Shown here: positions 1 to 14,900 of the stretch, one piece after another
Layout: every line of letters starts with the position of its first letter
Position numbering within the stretch: position 1 is the first letter of the stretch
Source: Zygnema cylindricum
Lineage: Eukaryota > Streptophyta > Zygnematophyceae > Zygnematales > Zygnemataceae
Assembly (NCBI GenBank): GCA_037447655.1
Contig: JBBHKE010000176.1
Location: forward strand, 310,001 to 374,000
Length of the DNA: 64,000 nucleotides
Reading direction: 5' to 3'
The notes under the pieces: model-generated
The model's input: the letters and a program-made list of their open reading frames with translations, nothing else
The model's database searches: none
What the model was told of the DNA's origin: nothing
Translations under genes and position numbers: made by a program

Positions 1-149
1 GCGATAAAAGGAATTGTGACCTAAATTACAGAAACAGTTAGCGATAACAGGAATTGTTATCTAAATTACACAAATTGTTAGAAATAACAAAAATTGTTAC
101 CTAAATTACATAAACTATTAGCGATAACAGGAACTGTAACCGAAATGAC

Positions 150-345
150 AGAAACAATTAGTGATAACGGGAAAATTACCTTAATTAGACAAACTGTTAG
201 CGATAAAATGAATTGTGACCTAAATTACAGAAACAGTTAGCAATAACAGGAATTGTTATCTAAATTACACAAATTGTTAGCGATAACATGAATTCTAATC
301 TAAATTACACAAACTATTAGCGATAACAGAAATTGTTATCTAAAT
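150..345 (+). repeat. Multi-monomer block, copy 1 (partner at about 4743-4935)
   Basis: About five consecutive monomers share the same private variants as the block at about 4743-4935: AGTGATAACGGGAAAATTACC, then a unit with TTAATTAGACAAACTG, then one with GAATTGTGACC, then one with GAATTCTAATC. Sharing a series of rare variants in the same order indicates duplication of a segment, not independent mutation. The copies lie about 4.59 kb apart in direct orientation. Confidence 0.85.
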
Positions 346-429
346 TACACAAACTATTAGCGATAAAAATAATTGTTACCTAAATTACACAAACAGTTAG
401 CGATAACAAAAATTGTTACCTAAATTACA

Positions 430-2200
430 AAAACAGTTTGCTCTAACATGAATTGTTACCTAAATTACACAAAATATTAACGATAACAAGAATTGTTACC
501 TAAATTACACAAACAGTTAGCGATAACGAAATTGTTACCTAAATTACACAAACTGTTAGCGATAACAAGAATTGTTACCTAAATTACACAAACAGTTAGC
601 GATAACAAGAATTGTTACCTAAATTACACAAACAGTTAGCGATAACAGGAATTGTTACCGAAATTACACAAACAGTTTGCTCTAACATGAATTGTTACCT
701 AAATTACACAAAATATTAACGATAACAAGAATTGTTACCTAAATTACACAAACAGTTAGCGATAACGAAATTGTTACCGAAATTACACAAACTGTTAGCG
801 ATAACAAGAATTGTTACCTAAATTACACAAACAATTAGCGATAACACGAATTGTTACCTTAATTAGACAAACTCATAGCGATAACAATAATTGTTACCTA
901 AATTACAGAAACATTTAGCGATAACAGGAATTGTTACCTAAATTACACAAACTGTTAGCGATAACAAGAATTGTTACCGAAATTACAGAAACAGTTTGCT
1001 CTATCATGAATTGTTACCTAAATTACACAAAATATTAGCGATAAAAAGAAAGTTACCTAAATTACACAAACAGTTAGCGATAACAAGAATTGTTACCTAA
1101 ATTACACAAACTGTTAGCGATAACAATGATTGTTACCTAAATTACACAAACAGTTAGCGATAAAAAGAATTGTTACCTAAATTACACAAACTATTAGCGA
1201 TAACACGAATTGTTACCTTAATTAGACAAACTCATAGCGATAACAAGAATTGTTACCGAAATTACACAAACAGTTTGCTCTAACATAAATTGTTACCTAA
1301 ATTACACAAAATATTAGCGATAACAAGAATTGTTACCTAAATTACACAAACAGTTAGCGATAACAAGAATTGTTATCTAAATTACACAAACTGTTAGCGA
1401 TAACATGAATTGTAATCTAAATTACACAAACAGTTAGCGATAACATGAATTGTTACCTAAATTACACAAACACTTAGCAATAACAAGAATTGTTACCTAA
1501 ATTACACAAACAGTTAGCGATAACACGAATTGTTACCTAAATTACACAAACTGTTAGCGATAACAAGAATTGTTACCTAAATTACACAAACTGTTAGCGA
1601 TAATAGGAATTGCTACCTAAATTACACTTATTGTTAGCGATAACAAGAATTGTTACCTAAATTACACAAACTATTAGCAATAACAGAAATTGTTACCTAA
1701 ATTACACAAACAATTAGCGATAACAAGAATTGTTTCCTAAATTACACAAACAGTTAGCGATAACAGGAAACGTTACCGACATTACACAAACAATTTGCTC
1801 TAACATTGTTATCTAAATTACACAAAATATTAGCGATAACAAGAATTGTTACCTAAATTACACAAACAGTTAGCGATAACGAAATTGTTACCTAAATTAC
1901 ACAAACTATTAGCGATAACAAGAATTGTTACCTAAATTACACAAACAGTTAGCGATAACAAGAATTGTTACCTAAATTACACAAACTATTAGCGATAACA
2001 CGTATTGTTACCTTAATTAGACAAACTCATAGCGATAACAAGAATTGTTACCTAAATTACACAAACATTTAGCGATAACAGGAATTGTTACCTAAATTAC
2101 ACAAATTGTTAGCGATATCAAGAATTGTTACCGAAATTACACAAACAGTTTGCTCTAACATGAATCGTTACCTAAATTACACAAAATATTAGCGATAACA
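430..2200 (+). repeat. Higher-order repeat marked by GTTTGCTCTAACAT monomers
   Basis: A variant monomer containing GTTTGCTCTAACAT, usually followed by a unit ending ACACAAAATATTA, recurs at about 436, 675, 993, 1274, 1795 and 2150. Spacings of about 239, 318, 281, 521 and 355 bp are close to 6, 8, 7, 13 and 9 monomers. This indicates repeated block amplification of a multi-monomer unit by unequal exchange in the leftmost 2.2 kb. Confidence 0.85.
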
Positions 2201-3189
2201 AGAATTGTTACCTAAATTACACAAACAGTTAGCGATAACAAGAATTGTTACTTAAATTACAGAAACAATTAGCAATAACAGAAATTGTTATCTAAATTAC
2301 ACTAACTGTTAGCGATAACAAGAATTGTTACCTAAATTACACACACATTTAGCGATAACAAGAATTGCTACCTAAATTACACAATTTATTAGCGATAACA
2401 GGAATTGTTACCTAAATTACACAAACTGTTAGTGATAACATGAATTGTAATCTAAATTACACAAACTATTAGGGATAACAAGAATTGTTACTTAAATTAC
2501 AAAAACAATTAGCGATAACAGAAATTGTTATCTAAATTACACAAACTATTAGTGATAACATGAATTGTAATCTAAATTACACAAACAATTAGGGATAACA
2601 AGAATTGTTACCTAAATTACAGAAACAATTAGCGATAACAAGAATTGTTACCTAAATTACACAAACTATTAGCGATAACAGGATTTGTTACCTAAATTAC
2701 ACAAACAATTAGCGATAACAATAATTGTTACCTAAATTACATAAACAGTTAGCGATAACAGGAATTGATACCTAAATTACACAAAATGTTAGCGATAACA
2801 AGAATTTTACCTAAATTACACAAACTTTTAGCGATAATAGAATTGTTACCTAAATTACACAAATTGTTAGCGATAACAAGAATTGTTACCTAAATTACAC
2901 AAACTTACACAAACTGTTAATGCTAACAATAATTGTTACCTAAATTACACAAACAGTTAGCAATAACAACAATTGATATCTAAATTACACAAACTGTTAG
3001 CGCTAACAAATATCGTTACCTAATTTACACAAACTGTTAGCGATAACAAGAATTGTTTTCTAAATTACCCAAACAGTTTGCGCTAACAAAAATTAATACC
3101 TAAATTACAGAATCAGTTAGAGATAACAAGAATTGTTACTTAAATTACACAAGCAGTAAGCGATAACAAAAATTGTTATCTAAATTACA

Positions 3190-3690
3190 CAAACTGTTTG
3201 CGATAACATAATTTTCAGCTAAATTACACAAAATGTTAGCGATAACAAGAATTGTTATCTAAATTACATAAACAATAAGAGTAAACAAGAATTGTTATCT
3301 AAATTAAGAAACTATTAGCGCTTATAGAAATTGTTACCTAAACTACACAAAGTATTAGCGAAAACAAGAATTGTTACCTAAATTACACAAACTGTTAGGG
3401 ATAACAAGAATTGTTACCTAACTTACACAAACTGTTAGCACTAATCGAAATTGATATGTAACTTACACAAACTGTTAGCGATAACAAAAATTGTTATCAA
3501 AATTACACAAACAATAAGCGATAACACGGATTGTTACCTAAATTACACAAACAATTAGCGATAACAACAATTGTTACCAAAATTACAAAAACAGTTAGCC
3601 CCAGCAGGAATTGTTACCTAAATTACACAAATTATTACCGCTAACAGGAAATGTTTCCTAACTTAGACTGTTAGCAATAACAGGAATTGA
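3190..3690 (+). repeat. Marker block, forward copy 1
   Basis: A run of about 12 monomers with private variants: a unit starting ACACAAAATGTTAGC, a unit with ATTAGCGCTTA, a unit with CCTAAACTACACAAA, a unit with GCGAAAACAAG, a unit with GATATGTAACTTACAC, and a truncated monomer reading GTTTCCTAACTTAGACTG that lacks the usual ACACAAA. The same variants in the same order occur at about 8470-8900 (forward) and as reverse complement at about 24080-24540, 28970-29340 and 29485-29700. The block dates the array structure before the orientation switch. Confidence 0.85.
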
Positions 3691-4742
3691 TATCTTAATT
3701 ACTGAAAGAGTTAGCGATAACGAAATTGTAACCTAAATTACACAAACTGTCAGCGATAAAAAGAATTGTTACCTAAATTACGCAAACAGTTAGCGCTAAC
3801 ATGAATTATTACCTAAATTACACAAACAGTTTGCGCTAACAAGAAGTGTTACCTAACTTACACAAATCGTTAGAGCTAACAAGAAAGGTTACCTAACTTA
3901 CACAAACAATTAGCGATAACAGGAATAGTTTCCTAAATTACACAAACTGTTAGCGATTACAAAAATTGTTACCTAAACTACACAAACAATTAGCGATAAC
4001 AAGAATTATAGCCTAAATTACTCAAAAAGTTAGCGATAACAGAAATTGTTATCTAAATTACACAAACTGTTAGCGATAACAATAATTGTTACCTAAATTA
4101 CACAAACGGTTAGCGATAAGAAGAATTGTTTCATAAATTACACAAACAGTTAGCGCTAACAGGAATTATAACCTAAATTACAGAAACTGTTTGCGCTAAC
4201 AAGAATTGTTACCTAAATTACACAAACAGTTAGTGATAACAAGAATTGTTTCCTAAATTACACAACAGTTAGCGATAACAGGAATTAATACCTAAATTAC
4301 ACAAACAGTTAGCGATAACATGATTTGTTATCTAACTTACACAAACTGTTAGAGCTAACAAGAATGGTTACCTAACTTACACAAACAATTAGCGATAACA
4401 GGAATAGTTACTTAAATTACACAAACAATTATTGTTAACAAGAATTTATACCTAAATTACACAATGATTTAATGATAACAAGAATTGTTACCTTAATTAC
4501 ACAAACAAATAGTGATAACATGAATTTTTACCTAAATTACACAAACAGTTTGCGATAACAAAAATTGTTATCTAAATAACACAGACTGTTAGGGATAACA
4601 TGAATTATTGCCTTAATTTCACAAACTTTTAGCGCTAACAAGAATGGTTACCAAACTTACACAAAGAGTTAGCGATAACAATAATTGTTATCTAAATTAC
4701 ACAAACAATGAGCGATAAGTAGAGTTGTTACCTAAATGACAC

Positions 4743-4935
4743 AAACAATTAGTGATAACGGGAAAATTACCTTAATTAGACAAACTGTTAGCGATAAAAG
4801 GAATTGTGACCTAAATTACAGAAACAGTTAGCGATAACAGGAATTGTTATCTAAATTACACAAATTGTTAGCGATAACATGAATTCTAATCTAAATTACA
4901 CAAACTATTAGCGATAACAGAAATTGTTACCAAAA
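4743..4935 (+). repeat. Multi-monomer block, copy 2 (partner at about 150-345)
   Basis: Same ordered set of private variants as the block at about 150-345, nearly identical over about 190 bp. Here the third unit reads GATAAAAGGAATTGTGACC, which also matches the very first bases of the window. Confidence 0.85.
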
Positions 4936-7900
4936 TTACACAAACAATTAGCGATAACAAAAAATTTTACCTTAATTTCACAATTTGTTAGCGATAACAA
5001 GAATTGTTACCTAAATTACACAAACAGTTAGGGATAACAAGAATTGTTACCTAAATTACACAAACAGTTAGCGATAACAAGAATTGTTATCTAGATTACA
5101 CAAACTCTTAGCGATAACAAAAATTGTGACCTAAATTACACAAATAGTTAGCGCTTTCAACAATTGTTATCTAACTTACACAAATTGTTAGAGCTAACAA
5201 GAATGATAACCTAACTTAAACAAAAAGTTAGCAATAACATTTATTGTTAGCTAAAGTACATAAACAGTTGGCGATAACAAGAATTGTTATCTTACTTACA
5301 CAAACTATTAGCGCTAACAATAATGGTTACCTAACTTACACAAACTTTAAGCAATAACAGGAATTGTTACCTAAATTACAGAAACTGTTAGCGATAACAT
5401 GAGTTATTACCTCAATTACACAAACTGTTAGCGCTAACAAGAATGGTTACCTAACTTAAACAAACAGTTAGGGATAACAACAATTGTTACCTAAATTACA
5501 CAAACTGTTAGTGATAACAAGAATTGTTACCTAAATTACAAGAACTGTTAGCGATAACAATAATTGTTATCTAAATTACACAAATGGTAAACGATAACAC
5601 GGCTTGTTACATAAATTACATTAACAATTAGCGATAACAAGAATTATTACCTAAATTACATAAATTGTTAACGATAATAGGATTTGATATCTAACTAACA
5701 CAAACTGTTAGCGATAACAATAACTGTTTCCTAAATTACACAATCAGTTTGTGCTAACAAGAATTAATCCCTAAATTACAAAAATAGTTAACGATAACAA
5801 AAATTGTTACCTGAATTACACAAACAATTAGCGATAAAAGAATTGTTACCTAAATTACACAAACTATTAGCGATAACAGGATTTAGTACCTAAATTACAC
5901 AAACTCTTAGCGATAACAATAATTGTTACCTAAATTACACAAACTGTTAGCGATAACAAGAAATGTTACCTAAATTACATAAACAGTTAGCGATAACTAG
6001 AACGGTTACCTAACTTACACAAACAGTTAGCGATAACATGATTTTTTACCTAAATTACACAAACAGTTAGCGATAACAAGAATTGTTAAATAAATTACAG
6101 AAATAGTTAGCAATAACAAGAATTGTTATCTAACTTACACAAACAGTTAGTGCTAACAACAATGGTTACCTAACTTACACAAACTGTTAGCGATAACAAA
6201 AATTGTTACCTAAATTACACAAATAGTTATCGATAGCAGGAATTGTTACCTAAATTACAAAAACAATTAGCGATAACAAGATTTGTTACCTAAATTACAC
6301 AAACAATTAGCGATAAGAGGATTTGTTACCTAAATTACACAAACTGTTAGGGATTACAAGAATTGTTACCTAACTTACACAAACTATTAGCGCTAAAAGG
6401 AATTGATATCTAAATTACACAAAGAGTTTGCGCTAACATAAATTGTTACCTAAATTACACAATCTGTTAGCGATAATAGGAATTATTATCAAAATTACAC
6501 AAACTGTTAGCGATAATATAATTGTAATCTATATTACACAACATGTTAGGGATAACAAGAATTGTTACCTTAATTACACAAAATGTTAGTGATAACAAGA
6601 ATTGTTACCTAAATTACACAAACTGTTAGCGATAACACGAATTGTTACCCAAATTACACAAACTGTTTGCGATAACAATAATTTTTACCTAAATTACACA
6701 CGCTGTAGGCGATAACAAGAATTGTAACCTAAATTACACAAACAGTTAGCGATAAAAAAAAACAGTTACCTAAGTTACACAAACAGTTAGCGCTAATAGG
6801 AATAGATATCTAACTTATATAAATTGTTAGCGATAACAACAATTGTTATCTAAATTTCACAAATAGTTAGCGATAACAAGAATTGTTACCTACTACACAA
6901 AAACAATTAGCGATAACAGAAGTTGTGACCTAAATAACACAAACAATTAGCGATAACAAGAATTGTTACCTAAATAACACAAACAGTAAGCCATAACAAG
7001 AACGCTTACCTAAATTACACAAACTGATAGCGATAACAGGAATTATTACCTAAATTACAGAAACACTTAGCGATAATAGGAATTGTTATCTAAATTACAC
7101 AAACTGTTAGCGATAACAGGAATTGTAATCTAAATTACACAAACTGTATGGGATAGCAAGAATTGTTCCCTAAATTACACAAACTTTTATCGATAACAGG
7201 AATTGTTACCTAAATTACACAAACTGTTAGCGATAACAAGAATTTTTACCTAAATTACACAAACTGTTAGCAATAACAAAAATTGTTACCTATATTACAC
7301 AAACATTTAGCGATAACAAGAATTGTTACCTAAATTACACAAATAGTTAGCAATTACAAGAATTATTACCTAACTTACACAAATTGTTAGCGCTAACAGG
7401 AATTGTTTCCTAACTTACACAAACTGTAAGCCATAACAGGAATTGATATCTAAATTACACAAACAGTTAGCGATAACAAGAATTCTAATCTAAATTACAC
7501 AAACTGTTAGCGATAACAATAATTGTTACTTAAATTACACAAAAAGTTAGCGATAACAATAATTGTTACCTAACTTACACAAATTGTTAGCAATAACAAG
7601 AATTGTTACCTATATTACACAAACAGTTAGCGATAACTAGAACAAATACCTAACTTACACAAAGAGTTAGCGATAACATGAATTTTTACCTAAATTACCC
7701 AAACAGTTTGCGGTAACAAGAATTAATACCTAAATTACACAAACAATTAGCGAAAACAAGAATTGTTACCTAAATTACCCAAACAGTTTGCGCTAACAAG
7801 AATTAATACCTAAATTACACAAACAATTAGCGATAACAAGTATTGTTACCTTAATTACACAAGAGTTAGCGATAACAAAAATTGGTATCTAAATTACACA

Positions 7901-8469
7901 AACTCTTTGCGATAACATGAATTCTTACCTAAATTACAGAAACAAGTAGCGATAACAAAAATTATTATCTAAATGTCACAAACAATTAGTGATAACAAGA
8001 ATTGTTACCGAAATTACACAAAAAATTAGCGATAACAAGAATTGTTACTGCAATTACACAAACAATTATCGATGACATGAATTGTTTTCTAATTTACACA
8101 AATTGTTACCAATAAAAAGAATTGTTATCTAAATTTTAGAAACAGTTAGGGATAACAAGGATAGTTACCTAACTTACACAAATTGTTAATGCTACCAAGA
8201 ATTGTAACCTAAATTACACAAGCAGTTAGCGATAACAAGAATTAATATCTAAATTACACAAACAATTAGTGTTAACAAGAATGGTTACCTAACTTACACA
8301 AACTGTTAGCGATAACAAGAATTGTTTCCTAAATTACCCAAATAGTTTGCGCTAACAAGAATTAATACCTTAATTACACAAACAATTAGCGATAACAAGA
8401 ATTGTTACCTTAATTACACAAGAGTTAGCGATAACAAAAATTGTTATCTAAATTACACAAACTCTTTGC

Positions 8470-8900
8470 GATAACATGAATTCTTACCTAAATTACACAA
8501 AATGTTAGCGATAACAAGAATTGTTACCTAAATTACACAAACAATTAGAGATAACAAGAATTGTTACCTAAATTACAGAAACTATTAGCGCTTAGAGGAA
8601 TTGATACCTAAACTACACAAACTATTAGCGAAAACAAAAATTGTTACCTAAATTACACAAACTGTTAGCGATAACAAAAATTGTTACCTAACTTACAGAA
8701 ACAATTAGCAATAACAACAATTCTTACCTAAATTATAGAAACAATTAGCGATAACAACTACTGTTACCTAAATTACAAAACCAGTTAGCCCTAACACGAA
8801 TTGTTACCTAAATTACACAAATTATTAACGCTAACAGGAAATGTTTCCTAACTTAAAGTGTTAGCAATAACAGGAATTGATATCTAAATTACACAAACAG
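8470..8900 (+). repeat. Marker block, forward copy 2
   Basis: Carries the ACACAAAATGTTAGC unit, the GCGCTTAGAGG unit, the CCTAAACTACACAAA unit, the GCGAAAACAAA unit and the truncated monomer GTTTCCTAACTTAAAGTG, in the same order as 3190-3690. It is shorter than that copy by about two monomers and lacks the GATATGTAACTTAC unit. Confidence 0.82.
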
Positions 8901-11900
8901 TTAGCGATAACACAAATTGTTACCTAAATTATACAAACTGTTAGCGATAACAAGAATTGTTTTTTAATTACTTAAACAATTAGCGATAACAAGAATTATT
9001 ACCTAAATTACACAAACAATTAGCGATAACAAGAAATTGTTATCTAAATTACACAAACTTATTTGCGATAACAATAATTGTTTCCTAAATTACACAAACT
9101 GTTATCGATAACAGGAATTGTTATCTAAATTACACAAACTTATTTGCGATAACAATAATTGTTACCTAAATTACACAAACTGTTAGCGATAAGAAGAATT
9201 GTTTCCTAAATTACACAAACTGTTACCGATAACAGGAATTGTTATCTAACTTATACAAATTTGTTTGCTATAACAAGAATTCTTACCTAACTTACACAAA
9301 CAATTATCGCTAAAAAAATTAATACATAAATTACACAAACAGTTAGCGATAAGAAAAATTGTCGCCTAAATTACACAAAAAATTAGCGATAAAAGAATTA
9401 ATTACAAAAGCAGTTAGCGATATAAGAAACTGTTATCTAAATTACACAAACTATTTGCTATAATATAATTTTACCCAAATTACACAAACAATTAGCGATA
9501 ACAAGAATTGTTACCTAAATTACAGCAACTATTAGCGCTAACAAGAATTGTTACCTAAATTACAGAAACTGTTAGCGATAACAAGCATTGTTACCTAAAT
9601 TACACAAACTATTAGCGATATCAAGAAATGTTACCTAAATTATATAAATTATTAGAGCTAATTGGAATTGTTATTTAAATTACACAAACTGTTAGCGATA
9701 ACAAGAATTGTAATCTAAATTACACAAACAATTAGCAATAACATGATTTGTTATCTAACTTACACAAACTGTTAGAGCTAACAAAAATGGTTACCTAACT
9801 TACATAAACAATTAGCGATAACATGAATACTAACCTAAATTACACAAACTGTTAGCGATAACAAAAATTGTTACATAAATTACACAAACAATTAGCGATA
9901 ATAAGAATTGTTACCTTAATTACAGAAACAGTTAGCGATAACAGGAATTGTTATCTAAATTACACAAATTGTTAGCGATAACAATAATTGTAATCTAAAT
10001 AACACAAACTGTTAGCGATAACAAGAATTGTTACCTAAATTCATAAAACAGTTAGTGCTAACAAGAATTGTTATCTAACTTATATAAATAGTTAGAGCTA
10101 ACAAGAATGGTTATCTATCTTACACAATTTTTTAACGATAAGAGGATTTATTTCCTAAATTACAGAAACTGTCAAAGATAACAGAAATTGTTATCTAAAT
10201 TACACGAACCGTTAGCGGTAACATGAATTGTTTCGTAAATTACACAAACTGTTAGCGATAACAAGAATTGTTACCAAAATTACACATACTGTTACCGATA
10301 ACAAAAATTGTTACCTAAATTACAAAAACAATTAGCGATAACAAAAAATGTTACCTAAATTACAGAAAGAGTTAGCGATAACAAGAATTGTTATTTAAAT
10401 TACACAAACTGTTAGCGATAACAAGAATTTTAATCTAAATTACACAAACTGTTAGCGATAACTACAATTGTTACCTAAATTACTCAAACTATTAGCGATA
10501 ATAGGAATTGTTACCCAAATTACAACAATTGTTAGCAAAAACAGGAATTGTTACCTAAATTACACACACTGTTAGCTATAACAAGAATTGTTACCTAAAT
10601 TATAGAAAAAATAACCGATAACAGTAATTGTTATTTAAATTACACAAACAGTTAGCGATAACAGGAATTGTAATCTAAATTACACAAATAGTTAGCGCTA
10701 ACATGAATTTTCTTATCTAACTTACACAAATTATTAGAGCTATGAAGAATGGATACCTAACTTAGACAAACAGTTAGCGATAACAGACATTGCTACCTAA
10801 ATTACACAAACGATTAGCAATAACAAAAAATGTTACCAAAATTACACAAACAATTAGCAATTACAAGATTTGTTACCTAAATTACAGAAAAAAGATAGCA
10901 ATAACAGTAATTTTTATCTGAATTACACAAACTATTAGCGATAACATGAATTCTACTGTAAATTACACAAACTGTTAGCAGTAAAAAGAATTGTTACCTA
11001 AATTACACAAACTGTTAGCGATAACAAAGAATTGTTACCTAAATTACACAAAAAGTTAGCGATAACAATAATTGTTACCTAAATTACACAAATAGTTAGC
11101 GAAAACAAGAATTGTTACCTAAATTACACAAACAGTTAGTGCTTACAGGAATTGTTATCTAACTTACATAAATAGTTAGAGCTAACAATAATGGTTACCT
11201 ATCTTACACAAACTTTTAACGATAAGAGGAATTATTTCCTAACTTACACAAAGTGTCAACGATAACAGAAATTGTTATTTAAATTACACAAACTGTTAGC
11301 GATAACAAGAATTGTTACCTAAATTACACAAACAATTAGCAATAACAAGAATTGTTACCTTAATTACAGAAACTTTTAGCGATAACAGGAATTGTAATAT
11401 AAATTTCACAAATAGTTAGCAATAACTAGATTTGTTATCAAACTTACACAAACTGTTAGAGCTAACAAAAATGGTCACCTAACTTACACAAACAATTAGC
11501 GGTAACATGAATAGTTACCTAAATTACACAAACGGTTAGCGATAACAAAAATTGTTACCTAAATTACACAAACAATTAGCGATAAGAAAAATTGTTACCT
11601 AAATTACAGAAACATTTAGCAATAACAGGAATTACTATTTAAATTACGCAAACTATTAGCTATAAAAGGAATTGTTACCCAAATTACAATAATTGTTCGC
11701 GATAACAAAAATTGTTACCTAAATTACACAAACTGTTAGTGATAACAGGAATTGTTACCTAAATTACATAAACTATTAGCGATAACAAGATTTTTTACCT
11801 AAATTACACAAACAGTTAGCGATACCAAAAATTGTTACCTAAATTACACAAACAGTTAGTGCTAACAGGAATTGTTATCTAACTTACATAAATAGTTAGA

Positions 11901-14900
11901 GCTAACTAGAATGGTTACCTATTATACACAAAGTGTTAACGATAAGAGGAATTATTTCCTAACTTACACAAACTATTAGCGATAACATAAATTGTTATCT
12001 TAATTACACAAAGTGTTAGCAATAACATGAATTGTTACGTAAATTACATAAACTGTTAGCGATAACAAGAATTATTACCTAAAATACACAAACAATTGGC
12101 GATAATAAGAATTGTTACCCTAATTACAGAAACTGTTAGCGAAAACATGAATTGTTACCTAAATTACACATATTGTTAGCGATAACAAGAATTGTAACCT
12201 AAATTAAAGAAAAAGTTAGCGATTGTAATTGTTATTTAAATTACACAAACTGTTAGCGATAATAAGAATTATAACCTAAATTACACATATTGTTAGCGAT
12301 AACAATAATTTTTACCTTCATTACACAAACAGTTAGCGATAACACGAATAGTTACCTAAATTACACAAACTGTTAGCGAAAACAATAATTGTTACCCCAA
12401 TTACACAAACTGTTAGCGATAACAAAAATCGTTACCTAAACAACACAAACAGGTAGCGATAACAAGAATTTTTACCTAAATTACAAGAATATTTAGCGCT
12501 AAGAGGAATTGTTATTTAAATTACACAAAGTGTAAGCAATAACAGGAATTGTAATATAAATTAGAAAAACAGTTAGCGCTTACAAGAATTGTTATTTAAC
12601 TTACACAAACTGTTAGTGGTATTAAGAATGGTTACCTAACTTACACAAACAGTTAGCGATAACACGAATTGTTACCTAAATTACACAAACTATTAGCAAT
12701 AACAAAAAATGTTACCAAAATTACAGAAACAATTAGCGATAACAAGAATTGCTACCTAAATTAGAGAAAAAGTTGACGATAACAAGAATTTGTTATCTAA
12801 ATTACAAAAACTATTAGCGATAACAGGAATTGTAATCCAAATTAAACAAACTCTTAGCGATAATAAGAATTATTACCCAAATTACACAAACCATTAGCGA
12901 TAATAGGAATTGTTACCTAAATTACACAAATTGTTAGCGATAACAAGAATTTTTACCTAAATTAAACAAATAGTTAGCGATAACACGAATTGTTACCTAA
13001 ATTTTACATACTGTTAGCGATAACAATAATTGTTACCTAAATTACACAAAGAGTTAGCGATTACAAGAATTGTTACCGAAATTACACAAACCGTTAGCGA
13101 TAACATCAATTATTACCTAAATTTCACAAACAGTTAGCGATAACAAGAATTGTTACCTAAATTACATGAAGAGTTAGCGCTAACAGGATTTTTTATCTAA
13201 CTTACACAAACTGTTAGAGCTAACAAGAAAGCTTACCTAACTTACACAAACAGTTAGCGATAACATGAATAGTTACCTAAATTAAACAAATAGTTAGCGA
13301 TAACAAGAATTGTTACCTAAATTACAGAAACAGTTAGCGATAACAAGAATTGTTACCTAAATTACACAAACATTTAGCGATAACAAGAATTGTTACCTAA
13401 ATTACACAAATAGGTAGCGCTAACACGAATTGTTATCTAACTTACACAAATTGTAGCGCTAATAAGAATGGTTACCTATCTTACACAAACTGTTAGCGAT
13501 AACAAAAATTGTTACCTAAATTACATAGCAGTTAGCGCTAACAGGAATTGTTATTTAAATTACACAAACTGTTAGCGTAAACAAGAATTGTAATCTAAAT
13601 TACACAAACTGTTAGCGCTAACAGGAATTGTTATCTAACTTACACATACTGTTACAGCTATCAACAATAGTTACCTAAATTACAGAAAAAGTTAGCCATA
13701 AAAGAAATTGTTATCTAAATTACACAAACTATTAGCGATAAAAGGAATTATAATCTAAATTACACAAACTCTTAGCGATAACAGAATTTTTTACCTATGT
13801 TACACAAATTGTTAGCGATAACAAGAATGGTTACCAAACCTACACAAATAGTTAGCAATAACATGAATTGTTACCTAAATTACACAAATTGTTAGCGATA
13901 ACATGAATAGTTACCTAAATTACACAAACTGTTAGAGATAACAAAAATTGTTACCTAAATTACACAAACAATTAGCGATAAGAAAAATTGTTACCTAAAT
14001 TACAGAAACATTTAGCAATATCAGGATTACTATTTAAATTACACAAACTTTTAGCGATAACACGAATTGTTACCCAAATTACAATAATAGTAAGCGATAA
14101 TAAGAATTGTCACCTAAATTACACAAACTATTAGTGATAACAGGAATTGTTACCTAAATTACATAAACTGTTAGCGATAACAAGAATTGTTACCTAAATT
14201 ACGCAAACAGTTAGCGATAACAAGAATTGATACCTAAATTACACAAACAGTTAGCGATAACATGAATTAATACCTAAATTACACAAATAGTTAGCGATAA
14301 CAAGAATTGTTACCTTACTTACAGAAACATTTAGCAATAACAAGAATTACTATTTAAATTACACAAACTATTAGAGATAACAAGAATTGTTACCCAAATT
14401 ACAATAATTGTTAGCGATAACAAGAATTATTACCTAAATTACACAAACTATTAGTGATAACAGGAATTGTTACCTAAATTACATAAACAATTAGCGATAA
14501 CAATAAATGTTACCTAAATTACAAACACAGTAAGCGATAACAAGAAAAGTTTCCTAAATTAAACAAACACTTAGCGATAACAAGAATTGTTACCTTAATT
14601 ACAGAAAAAGTTAGCGATAAGAAGAATTGTTATTTAAATTACACAAACAATTGGCGATAACAAGAATTGTAACCCTAATTACAGAAACTGTTAGCGAAAA
14701 CATGACTTGTTACCTAAATTACACACACTATTAGCAATAACAAGAATTGTAACCTAAATAAAAGAAAAAGTTAGCGATAACAGTAATTGTTATTTAAATT
14801 ACACAAACATTTAGTGATAACAGAAATTGTAATCTAAATAACACAAATTGTTAGCGCTAACATGAATTGTTATCTAACTTACACAAACTGTTAAAGCTAT

